Below, piece after piece: positions 18,701 to 28,200 of a DNA stretch of 64,000 nucleotides (positions within the stretch are counted from its first letter, which is position 1; each line of letters begins with the position of its first letter). The translations under genes and the position numbers were made by a program. The notes under the pieces were generated by a model. It ran no database searches. It was not told the origin of the DNA and was given only the letters and a program-made list of their open reading frames with translations. Origin of the DNA: AM-0621 sp964386705 (GTDB lineage: Bacteria > Planctomycetota > Planctomycetia > Planctomycetales > Planctomycetaceae); the NCBI GenBank assembly GCA_964386705.1, contig CAYLTY010000006.1, positions 13,937 through 77,936 of the forward strand. The letters run 5' to 3'.

Positions 18701-19139
18701 CCGCGTTGACGAAATCAATGACGGTATCCGCTGCTCCCGTGCCGGTGATCGTGACCTGACTGGAGATATCCAAGTCGCCTGTCGCTCCAGCGTCTTCATT
18801 GGTTCCAAAAACGCTCAATGTGTACGTGCCGCTGGGCAACTGAATCAGATCATCGCCGGAGAATGCGTTGGCTTCCTGGATGGCGGCTCGCAGAGTTGTC
18901 TGGCCGCCTGCCGTTTGAGCGATTCCGTCACCGGGGTTGGCATCCGCACCGTCAATCGTCGTGTTAACCAGAAACGTCGCCGGCAATACGCGGTGCTCAA
19001 GCACCTCTAAGGGCCGCGATTGCCGAATGCGCCGCCGCGAGCAGCGTTGTTCAAGGAACGTACTTGCGCTCGCACAGCGAGCGTGGAGTTTTCGACTCAA
19101 CCGCTGCGAAACAGGTTTAAACCACGAAACAAGGAGCAT
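15756..19139 (-). CDS. RTX surface protein with CSLREA-type beta-helix (1127 aa)
   Basis: Order of parts: MLLVSWF start and a basic leader ending RPLEVLEHRVLPA (LEPR-XLL-like, about 38-50); a CSLREA-type unit (about 50-133, NPGDG and TLRAAIQEANAFSGDD); a right-handed beta-helix (about 134-450); a choice-of-anchor-Q motif (SPVIDKGD to VDIGAVEV, about 437-484); a linker (about 497-697, VDFSAGNPIPTGG); RTX calcium repeats (about 697-1087, GGxGNDTLxG); and a tail ending GEIDEAFNLNPLPAWIDQV. RTX repeats fold on binding calcium outside the cell, usually after type I secretion. The start at 19139 was chosen because the 6475-residue relative begins MLLTSW; an ATG at 19169 is also in frame. Confidence 0.9.
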   Translation of the reverse strand: MLLVSWFKPVSQRLSRKLHARCASASTFLEQRCSRRRIRQSRPLEVLEHRVLPATFLVNTTIDGADANPGDGIAQTAGGQTTLRAAIQEANAFSGDDLIQLPSGTYTLSVFGTNEDAGATGDLDISSQVTITGTGAADTVIDFVNADRVFDLASAANVTLNDLKIRRGATLSSSDDGAGIRNAGTLTLDGVVIEDSTSAGRGGGIASLTGSTLTMQDSVVARGSASGTGGGGGLYNSGTATITKSTFDANSTTSSGASLVNSGTGASLLLVESTVRGGRAPTNRNGGGLFNGATAIIRRSTFNDNQGYDGGAIVNSGGGNASLAVENSTISGNRAFNTGGGIFNESTNDSVSIINSTIVSNTAALNGGGVFSSGDATIRGSIIANNAAGIGGPELAGSIASGGYNLIRMGSSKISTDIVGVDPQLQPLGNYGGPTATHRPMSSSPVIDKGDPMDSLLNDQRNGVRATDGDNDGTPTVDIGAVEVQALAITLPDTSNITVKLNGENIDVIDNTTSLTLSSTLFDPTGNVNITGSSNDDQVTVDFSAGNPIPTGGFTVDGQGQGGSGDKLTLKSTNFTTISYSLLPAATGQVSLDTGVVVSLLNFVNQETIDDQLGVANRAFNLRSTAEQATLGDDGVALNSTSSLAINGAESILFSSPSATITVSGGNGADQITAGDLDAGYAGTLLLKGDAGNDVISASARTTPIQIFGGTDPDLITGGSANDILIGEDGNDTMFGGAGNDQVLGSAGIDSLNGGDGNDVVRGQGSSRDSLTGGPGNDTLDGAGNDVLIEIGDVNFVLTDTQLTGLGTDKLIGLPEASLTGGASANKIDISAYTGYGVEYGGLGNDTLIGSAGPNFMLGDEGDDSLIGLGGNDSLLGAAGRDTLNGGEGNDALFGQGASADQLTGGPGNDTLDGGAGADRIFETADVNFVLLDSVLSGLGTDRVVGIEEVRLTGGAGANSIDTSAFTGRVDLYGLDGNDTLIGAAGADFLYGGNGNDVLKGRGGNDTLFGEAGNDTLNGGIGNDSLNGGAGADGLSGWDGNDTLIGGTENDTLYGGLGTDSLNGGTGDDTLLGGDEIDTLLGDAGVDKLTGGTGSGTGNGDSFPDAVAGEIDEAFNLNPLPAWIDQV

Positions 19140-19418
19140 GGGACAGCCCTGAGTTTGAAGAGATTCCATTCGGAAGACAGGCGCTCATCAGACTGAGCAG
19201 AGCCGACCCAATTCTCAACCTAGTGAGAGTCCAGTCAGGCGAAATTTGGTTTAGATGTCACATTGTTGATGTGAGTTCCCGAAAACGCGGCTCAGCGACC
19301 TTCAACAACGCCTCACCGCCAACCCTTATTTGGTCCGCAGTTTCTCTAAGTTCCAATTGGTGTAAGTTTCCTGCCCAAGACCTTCATCGTGTTCCACTTC
19401 CCAATCTTGGGATTCGCC

Positions 19419-21299
19419 ATGCCGACCGCGTTTGACCGCCGACATCCGCTCTATCCGCCGCGACTGGGAGCCCGGCTCTCGCCCGGTGGCGGCTGTCAGT
19501 TTCGAGTTTGGGCGTCGAAAGCCAAGCACGTCGAACTCGTTCTCAGCGACCGTGAACCTCGTTACTTCGACATGCAGTCAGAGGCGGACGGCTACTGGAC
19601 CACGTTCGTTGCCGAAGCGCAGGCCGGACAGAGATACAGTTTCCGACTCGACGGCGGTGATGAGCGGCCCGATCCCGCATCGCAATTCCAGCCGGACGGC
19701 GTCCATCAGCCGTCTGCGATCGTTGATCAGCAGTTTGACTGGGCAGATTTCAACTGGTCGGGACGCACCTGTCACGATCTCGTCATCTACGAGTTGCACA
19801 TTGGCACGTTCTCGCCATCTGGCACGTTTGAGGGAGTGATTCCCTATCTGGACGAACTCGCTGAACTGGGGATCACAGCGATCGAGATCATGCCTGTCGC
19901 GCAGTTTCCGGGCTCGCGAAACTGGGGCTATGACGGCGTATCTCTGTTCGCGCCTCAGAACTCATACGGGGGGCCTGATGGTTTGAAACGGCTGGTAGAT
20001 GCGTGCCATCAGCGCGGGCTCGCCGTCATTCTAGATGTGGTCTTCAACCATCTGGGACCGGAAGGCAACTATCTCGGCGAGTTTGCGCACTACTTCAGCA
20101 GCCGGTATCAAACTCCGTGGGGCGATGCTCTGAACTTCGATGGCAAGCGCAGCGATGAAGTGCGTCGCTTCTTTATCGAGAACGCGTTGATGTGGTACTG
20201 CGACTATCACATCGACGGCCTGCGGCTGGACGCCGTGCATGCCATCTTTGATCAATCCGCGCGGCCGTTCCTGCAGGAACTGGCTGACGTCACTGCGGAG
20301 ACGGCTCAGTTGCAAAATCGACACCTGTTACTCATTGCGGAAAGTAACCTCAATGCTCCGCGGCTGGTGCAGCAAAAAGCAGTTGGTGGTTATGGACTCG
20401 ACGCTCAGTGGGTTGATGATTTTCATCATGCGTTGCACGTGACTCTGACTGGCGAGCAGTCAGGATATTATGCCGATTATTCAGGAGTGACGGATCTCGT
20501 GAAGTCGGTTCGGGACGGGTATGTTTTCAGCGGACAACCATCGAGATATCGCGGTCGGCGGCACGGGGCGAGCGAGCCGCAGCTCGACCCGCGTCAGATT
20601 GTCATTGCCGCACAGAATCATGATCAAACCGGCAATCGCTGTTTCGGCGAGCGATTGTCGCAACTCGTTGATTTTGAATCGCTAAAACTCGCAGCCGGCC
20701 TTGTCTGCCTGGCACCCTATATGCCGCTGCTGTTCATGGGTGAGGAGTATGGTGAGGCCGCGCCGTTCCAATACTTTGTGAGCCATTCTGATCCGTATCT
20801 GGTGGAATCGGTGCGTAGCGGCCGCAAACGCGACTTCGCGCATTTTGAATGGCAGCATGAGCCGCCTGATCCGCAGAGCGAGCAAACATTCGCTGCATCG
20901 CGATTGAATCACGAACTCAAACGCCAGGAACCGCACAGTCGTCTGCGCGATCTCTATCGAACGCTGCTCAAGTTGCGGCGCCAGTGCCCTGGGTTGCAAG
21001 TTCGTCGCCGGGATCAGATCGATGTTCTGGATTGGTCGGACTCTGGATGCTTTGGCTTGCGCTATCGGGCTGCCGAGACGGAGGCGCTCATCCTCTTCAA
21101 CACCCAGCAGACGGCTGCTTCCGTCAAACTGGATCGGGTCAACTCCCCTGTGGTCTGCGTATTGAACTCCGCCGATGCCAACTGGAACGGCCCTGCGGGT
21201 ATCGAAGTTGCCAGGACGCTTGGACGGTCTCGCCGCGTGACCTTGCCGCTACCGCCTCGAGCGTTCTTGGTCTATACCTCGATCGAGGCGAGCACCTGA
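19419..21299 (+). CDS. treZ: Malto-oligosyltrehalose trehalohydrolase
   Basis: This is a 626-residue GH13 enzyme that releases trehalose from maltooligosyl-trehalose in the TreY-TreZ pathway. It has an N-terminal CBM48-like domain (GGGCQFRVWASKAKHVELVL), then the barrel with VIYELHIGTFSPSGTF, AVILDVVFNHLGPEGNYL, the nucleophile in GLRLDAVHAIFD (Asp271), the acid/base in LLIAESNLN (Glu308) and the third carboxylate in QNHDQTGNR (Asp402). The motif spelling and the length are those of TreZ rather than of glycogen branching enzyme. The ATG at 19419 is preferred over a GTG at 19389. treY is not in the window, so its partner must be elsewhere. Confidence 0.93.
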   Translation: MPTAFDRRHPLYPPRLGARLSPGGGCQFRVWASKAKHVELVLSDREPRYFDMQSEADGYWTTFVAEAQAGQRYSFRLDGGDERPDPASQFQPDGVHQPSAIVDQQFDWADFNWSGRTCHDLVIYELHIGTFSPSGTFEGVIPYLDELAELGITAIEIMPVAQFPGSRNWGYDGVSLFAPQNSYGGPDGLKRLVDACHQRGLAVILDVVFNHLGPEGNYLGEFAHYFSSRYQTPWGDALNFDGKRSDEVRRFFIENALMWYCDYHIDGLRLDAVHAIFDQSARPFLQELADVTAETAQLQNRHLLLIAESNLNAPRLVQQKAVGGYGLDAQWVDDFHHALHVTLTGEQSGYYADYSGVTDLVKSVRDGYVFSGQPSRYRGRRHGASEPQLDPRQIVIAAQNHDQTGNRCFGERLSQLVDFESLKLAAGLVCLAPYMPLLFMGEEYGEAAPFQYFVSHSDPYLVESVRSGRKRDFAHFEWQHEPPDPQSEQTFAASRLNHELKRQEPHSRLRDLYRTLLKLRRQCPGLQVRRRDQIDVLDWSDSGCFGLRYRAAETEALILFNTQQTAASVKLDRVNSPVVCVLNSADANWNGPAGIEVARTLGRSRRVTLPLPPRAFLVYTSIEAST

Positions 21300-21375
21300 G
21301 ACCAAATAGCGGCAATGACCAAGATGCTATGGACCAAGCTCCCGATCCTATTTCACCTGCTGGCGACTACAGCCT

Positions 21376-22152
21376 ATGAGGTCTGACATCTCACCTGCCA
21401 TGACTTGGCTGCTCATCGGAGACACCACCTCTGCTCACTTCGAGCACGTGAATGGCTTGCTGCGAGGTGGCTTCCAGCACCAGGCAGCGTCGTTGGCGGA
21501 CGCGCTGGATTGGCTGGAGTCGGATCAGAAATCTCCTGATGGCGTGCTGGTCTATCAGTCTTTTCCTGACGAGTTTGCCCCAGACCTGGTCGAGCGAGTT
21601 GTGGGCCTCCTGCCGTTGGCTCGCTGGATTGTCTGTTTCGGTCCGTGGTGCGAATCGATGGGCAGGACCGAGCAGGTCTGGCCCGTCGCCTGGTGTGTTC
21701 CGCTAAAAGATGTGAAGCCGCGAATTGCTCGGACATTCGAGGCTCATGTGTGCGGCGAGCCAGTCTTACTACCCACAATGTCGCGCGATGAGAGTTTTGC
21801 TCGTTCCGCGACTCAGCTGGCGTATCCTCTTTCAAGCGAATCATCGCGAGCTGCGGTGCGAGGCGACGATCCACCTTTCATCGAGACTACTTCAGCCATT
21901 CTGCAGAATCTGGGCTACACACTCGTTGATACTGCTGACGCGGATCTGATCGTTCTGGTCGTCAGGTTTCTCAACCCCGACTTGCTTGATGAGATCGCGA
22001 TGCTCCGCCGGACCCCGTCGCTCGCGACGCTGGTTGTAGTGTCTGATCTGTTGACTGCTGCAGATGTATGCCGCGTCCGATCCAGTGGTGCCGACGAGGT
22101 GATTTCCACCTTGCGATTTGCGGACGCTCTCGCCTCACTACCAAAGGTGTGA
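21376..22152 (+). CDS. Protein with two receiver-like halves, unknown
   Basis: The protein has 258 residues and I do not recognise a family. It reads as two alpha/beta halves of about 110 residues. The first (WLLIGDTTSAHFEHVNGLLR, ALDWLESDQKSPDGVLVYQS) resembles the opening of response-regulator receivers but lacks a clear phospho-acceptor. The second (LGYTLVDTADADLIVLVVRF, ATLVVVSDLLTAADVCRVRS, GADEVISTLRFADAL) has the strand spacing of a degenerate receiver. It follows treZ by 76 nt on the same strand. A signalling role is inference only. Confidence 0.65.
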   Translation: MRSDISPAMTWLLIGDTTSAHFEHVNGLLRGGFQHQAASLADALDWLESDQKSPDGVLVYQSFPDEFAPDLVERVVGLLPLARWIVCFGPWCESMGRTEQVWPVAWCVPLKDVKPRIARTFEAHVCGEPVLLPTMSRDESFARSATQLAYPLSSESSRAAVRGDDPPFIETTSAILQNLGYTLVDTADADLIVLVVRFLNPDLLDEIAMLRRTPSLATLVVVSDLLTAADVCRVRSSGADEVISTLRFADALASLPKV

Positions 22153-22171
22153 GCTACTTGATGTGTGAAAC

Positions 22172-22203
22172 AAAAAAGGGCCAGTTGCATGCAACTGGCC
22201 CTT
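22172..22203 (-). terminator. Intrinsic terminator of the giant RTX gene
   Basis: The 28 bp at 22176-22203 form a perfect palindrome (AAGGGCCAGTTGCA and its complement). Read leftward, the hairpin begins 34 nt after the stop of the 6475-residue gene and is followed directly by a run of six T. Read rightward, it lies 24 nt past the stop of the upstream plus-strand gene but has no T tract on that side, so it serves mainly the minus strand. Confidence 0.88.
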
Positions 22204-22236
22204 GGAACTTCGCTTATCAAACAGCCAACGGCTAGT

Positions 22237-25200
22237 TTAGAAATTGAACATGTTCAGCACGCTAGTCGACAGAACGAAGGCGTTATCCACTTCGCCTGGC
22301 TCAAGGTAGAAGTTGCTCTCGGACGGAGGCGTACCAGAACCGGTACCACCCACTAGAGTATCAACCCCACCGTTGCCCAACAGGCTGTCAACACCCAGGC
22401 CGCCGATGATGACGTCCGGATCGTTGGTGCCAGACAGTGTGTCATTCCCGTCGTCGCCGAGGAGAATGTCGCGGCCAGCACCGCCCACGATTCTATCATT
22501 GCCAGCATCGCCTCGAATCACGTCAGCGCCGTTGCCACCATCGACGAAGTCATTGCCATCACCGGCCTTGATGGTGTCGTCGCCATCACCACCAGTGATT
22601 GCATCGTTGCCAGCGTCACCCGCGAGCTTGTCGTTACCAGCTCCGCCATCAATGACATCGTTACCAGCGTCTGCCTTAACCGTATCGTTGCCGTCTCCTG
22701 CCAGAATGGAGTCATTACCACCGTTGCCCCGGATGTAGTCGTTTCCGACGCCACCCTGCACAGTGTCGTTGCCGCCACCACCGTACAGGTTGTCGTTGCC
22801 TTCACCGCCAGTGATCACATCGCTGCCGTTGCCGCCAACGATGAAGTCGACGCCGAAGTCACCATCCAGAACGTTGCGTCCAAAAAAGACAGGAGTGGAA
22901 TCAAGCAAGCCATTGCCGGAGACTAGTGAGTCGTTACCCGCGCCACCATTCGCTTGGAACGCGATCAGAGCGTAGGTATTGGCAGAGGCATTCAAGCTGT
23001 CATCGCCGTCACCCAGGCTGAGTTGAATATTGACGGTATCAACCGAACCCGTGAGGTCGCCGGTCGTGAAGACGTCAGCTCCACCAAGGGTGTTGAGCAC
23101 AATCACTTCTGTGCGGCGGAACATCACGCTGAACGCGGTCCCTGAAGTCTTGGCGAGATTCAGGAAGCCAGCCGAGTAGGTCAGCGAGTACGCATCGTTA
23201 CCGCTGGTACCGTCAGCAACCTGCATGATGTCGCTGCTGCCCTGGCCATCAACAAAGTCGCTGCCATCGCCGGTGACGAGGGTGTCGAATCCAGCCGCAC
23301 CGAGCATGGTGTCGTTCCCGGCACCACCGATGAGCGAGTCATTGTCATTGTCGCCCAGCAGGAAGTCGTTACCGGCTCCGCCGTTGATAGTGTCCTCTGC
23401 ATCGCCACCGTACAGCGAATCGTTACCATCGCCGCCGAAGATGATGTCAATCGCCGCAGCACCTGTGATCAGGTCATTTCCTGCGTCACCATTCAGCGAG
23501 TCTGCCCCATCACCGCCGTCGATGATGTCGTCGCCTTCTTCACCGAAGATCGTATCGATACCGACCGCACCGATGATCGAGTCATTCCCGAGGCCGCCAC
23601 GCAGGCTGTCGTTGCCGAGGCCGCCCAGAACGGTGTCGTTACCGCCACCGCCGTTGACCGAGTCGTTGCCGTCACCGGCGTCGATCGAGTCCGCTCCGCT
23701 GCCACCGAACAACGAGTCGTTACCGCCGTTGCCGATGATCGTCACTGCGCCCAGGGTATAACCCGCGGCGTTAATCAGATTGGCTTCCGCACCGCCGACG
23801 AACTTGAACTGTTCAACCGATGTGAAGGTTGTCGGGCTGCCACCAACGGTCAACGTCGTGTTGGTCAAGACAACCGTACCCAACCCAGTCACATCCAAGT
23901 CAACGCGGTCAGTTCCGGCTTCACCGTTCAGTGAATTGTTGCCAGCACCACCGTCGAGCGTGTCGTTGTCCGCTCCACCCAGCAGCGAGTCGTCGCCGAG
24001 TTCACCGCTGAGCAAGTCGTTTCCGGCGCTGCCGTTGAGCGTGTCGTTATCCGCTCCACCGAGCAGCGAATCGTTGTCAGCCCCACCGTCGAGACTGTCG
24101 GCACCGACTCCACCGCTCAGCGTATCGTTGCCAGCATTGCCCTGCAGCGTGTCGGCTCCATCATCGCCGCTCAGGGCGTCGACGCCATCACCGCCCAACA
24201 GGCTATCGTTGTTATTACCACCCGAGAGAGTGTCGTTTCCAGCACCGCCATCGACGGTGTCATCGCCGTTCGCACCCAGCAGGTTGTCATTACCGCCCTG
24301 GCCGAGGATGCTGTCGTTTCCGATGCCACCACCGATCGTGTCGCCGAGATTATCGTCGACAGTGAGGGTGTCGTGACCTCGCAGCGTGTCGTTGCCGCCA
24401 GATCCGAAGAGCGTGTCAGAGCCTGCTCCGCCATTGATGGTGTCGTTGCCATTTCCGCCAGACAGTGAGTCGTTGCCCCCATCGCCGTTCAGCGTGAACG
24501 TTCCGGTGAAGTTCAAGGCACTGACGGTGTCGTTACCAGCACCGGCATTGAGGATGAACGTCCCGGCAAAGGCGGGGTCCAGCGAATCGATCGTGGCGTT
24601 GTTGTTGCCAGAACCGAGATTAACCGTCAGCGACGAGCTGGGATTCAGGAAGCTGATGCTTTCGAAGGTGGCTGGAGACTCAAGGCTGTTGATCAGCGAG
24701 TTTCCGGCGATCGAAGTATCGTCAACAATCTGCAGCTTGTGGTTGACGGCGTCCGTCAGATTGACGGTGCGACTCACCGCAGGCAGGTTATCAACGATGG
24801 GCTCTAGATCACTGTAAGTAATCAAGCTGCCATCGACCGAAATGGTGCCGCTTTCGCCGCCGGTCGCAGTGTAGATGATGTTCGTGGCAGAGAACTTGGA
24901 ATTGCTGTCCGTGAGGACCACAGAGTCGCCACCGATTTCCGCACCGCCGTCAATGTTCAACCCGCCCGTAGGAACCGGATTGCCGTTGGCGTAGTCGATC
25001 ATGAATACATCATCGTTGACTGTACCTGTCACGCTCACCGGATTCGTTAGGTTCGCGCTTGCGAACTGGAACACGTTGTCTTTGTAGACTTCGATCGCGG
25101 TGTGGGTGGAGTTCTGCCGAATTCTCCATTCAGTCGGGGGCGAATCATCGTTGATGATCGTGCCTTCAGCCCCCGAACTCACCATGGCACTCGGCAACGC

Positions 25201-28200
25201 CACTCCAGCCCGTGTGACGTTCGCCAATGTGACACTGAACTTCTCACTTGGCTCGAACCGCGAATCACCGATCACGTTCACGGTGAAGTTCTTGGACGTA
25301 TCGCCTGGCAGAGCCAGATTGCTTGAATTCGGATTGAAGGTCAGCGCCTGGGTCTTCGATTGATAATCACTGCCACCGATCGCGGTACCGCTCAGCGTCG
25401 ACACGTCCACCGTCACCGGTACGCCCACTGGCTGCGCCAGAGAGACCGTGAAGGTCATAGAAGTGGTCGAGCCAGTGTTGCCTTCCGTCACTGACGGAGT
25501 ATCGGTACTTACGAACGAAACCTCATCGTTCAGAATGGTGCCGATACCCTGAGGTTTGGCGAACTCCAACTTGTCTCCATTTGAGTCGAGACTGGACGAC
25601 AGGGCGTTCAGGAAGAACCTCTCATAGTTCTCCAGCGAAGTATCGCCATTGATGGTGACTGAGACCGTCTTGGTGGTCTCGCCCTTCGAGAAGAACAGGC
25701 TTCCCGATTTTGACTCGTAGTCAGAGCCTGCGACAGCGGAGTCATTTGCTGTCGAGTAGTCGATGGTGACGTCGTAGAAACTCGGAACGTCCAGTGTAAC
25801 CGTGAACGTGGCGGTCTTGGTTCCCGTATCACTTTCAACGATCTGCACGTCACTGACGCTGACATACGCGTCGTCGTTCAGGATGTGTCCCTCGGCTTCG
25901 CCGTCGTCAATGATCGCATTCACTGGTGAGAACAGGCGAACGAAGAACTTCTCAGCAGTTGCAGCGGTCGTTCCGGCTTCGGAAGAAATATCGCCGTTGA
26001 CTTCGATAACGATCGTCTTCGTCAATTCTCCAGGAGCGAATGTGATAGTCCCGGTTTGCTCGAGGAAGTCGCTGCCTGTCTTGGCGGTATCGGCTTCGGT
26101 CCTGTAGCTCACTGTGACCGGTTCAGCCGAGGCTTCAGCGAGGGTCACGGCGAAGATAAACAGAGTTTCGCCGGTATCACCTTCGGCTGCGGTGACGTCG
26201 CGAATCACGATGTGATTTTCCTGCACTTCGAACGAACCAACATCGGCGTCTGTATCCGTCGGACGCTGACCGCCTCGCTGATCCACGGGTTCACCACCCG
26301 AGTTATTACCCTGATCGATGGCAGGACTGCCAGACAGCAGAGAATGGGTCTTGGTCGGGCCGCCGTTATCGGCCAGTGGACCGAACACGGCGTCGAACGG
26401 GCTCGACGTTGAACCGACCTGGTCTCCGTTGGCCAGATTAATGAATCCGGATGAAGTCCCCGCATCACCAATGAAGTTGGCACCCAGCGAAGTGAAGGCA
26501 CCTCGAACGTCGGCATCCTGTCTGCGGGCTGTGTTGCCGGAGATGATCGTATTGCGAACGTTCACTCGCCCTGCTGCGGATTGGTTGATGAAGCCACCGC
26601 CCACGCCATCGGTGCTGTTCAGCACGATCGTGGTGTTTGTCAATGACATCGTACCAATGGATCCAATCGTTGGGTCCAGGTGGGGAGTGTTGATAATTCC
26701 GCCACCCATGGCATTGGCGGAGTTGCTCGAAATCGTCGAGTTCAGAATCGTGATAGCGTCGTTGTTATAAATCGCTCCTGCTTTAATACCGGCGACGTTG
26801 TTCGACAGTGTGCTCGAATCGATCGAGATCGAGGCTGTTTCACCTGCGACACCTTGGTCATTGTAAATCGCGCCACCGGTACCAGCTGTCTGGTTACCGT
26901 CGAATGTGGTGCCGGTCATCGACACTGCTCCGCGGTTGAACAGGCCACCGCCCTGAGAGTTCGAGTTGTTGTTGGAGATATTCACGCGAGTCAGCGTCAA
27001 CGGGTTGCGGTTGAACAGGCCACCACCCTGCAGGCGAGCCTCGTTACCCGAGATTGTCGAATCCGCAATCGTTGCGGAGCCAATCATCGTCACTTTGTCG
27101 CCGAGATTATGAGCAACTGGAGTTGTGCCATTGGCCCCGCGAATTACTGTGAAGGTCGTAACCGCACCGATGGTGGCAACGTTGGTCACGCGAACGCGCT
27201 CTGAACCGATGGTGAAGTCGAACGGCACCGAAGTTGGGAACGAGCCTGGGTTAGCAATCTGCAGTGTCGTATTGGCAGTTCCGATCGCTGTCGACAATGT
27301 CGACGCAACCTGGTCGTTATACAGGCCGCCACCAAAGTCAGCTTGGTTGCCTGTAACGATCACATTTTCCAGGGTAATCGTTCCCTGGTTGTAGATACCG
27401 CCGCCCAGCAGTTCCCGACCGCCGATGACCGTCAGGTTCTTTAAGTTGAGCGTTGCTCCTGCCTTCACATGGAACACCCGGTCAAGGAGGGCCGCGTCAA
27501 CGATGGTCTGGTCTGTACCCGAGCCAATGATCGTCAGGCTATCGGTGGTGATATCCAAGTCACCCTGAGCTGATCCATCCTCGTCGCGACCAGCGATAGT
27601 CAGTTTGAAAGTACCTGGCAGCAAGAGGATCGTATCGTCACCGTCGAGCGCGTTGGCTTCCATGACAGCAGCACGCAGACTGCTATTACCTGCGCCGTCG
27701 GCACTCGAAAGGTCGCCAGGCTTCACGTCGATCGTGTCGAGGAAGGTATTGACCACGAAGCCTGACTCGAAGGAGCCGATATCAACTGTAGCGGTACCGT
27801 TGCCGTCGCCGTCAAAAATACGGGCAAAGCCGCGTTGGTCGGTGGCAGATACACCGACGTTGCTACCCTTGTCGCGTGCCGGGCTGCCGAACAGCAGCGC
27901 GTGGGTTCTGGTCGGTCCGCCATTATCCTGCAATGGTCCCAACAGCGGATCAATTGGCGTGGCTGTCGTGCCAATCAGGTTACCACCACTGGACGTCAAC
28001 GAGGAAACGGTCCCCACATTGCCGATCAGATTATTGCCTTGGCTGACGAATTGAACTCCGCTCACGTCTGGGTTAGTGGGCGCCAAGTTAGCAGCAACAA
28101 TGGTGTTCTTCAGATTGACGGGGCCAAAGACGGTTACGTTCCGGATGCCACCACCGCTGCCTGTGGCGCGGTTGGCAAACACCGTGGAACTCTGCAGCGT

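Noticed and set aside
15880..24600. Short periodic DNA repeats in the two RTX blocks as possible CRISPR or tandem-repeat arrays
   Set aside because: Periodicity is 27 nt (nine codons), repeats are degenerate at third positions and continuous with coding sequence; no constant repeat with unique spacers.
22313..24817. Long plus-strand frames rich in Ser, Pro and Leu opposite the RTX region (such as 22313-22738, 23225-23761, 23780-24376)
   Set aside because: They are the antisense reading of GGxGNDxLxG repeats; the SLPxPP pattern follows the repeat period and the minus-strand frame is clearly the gene.
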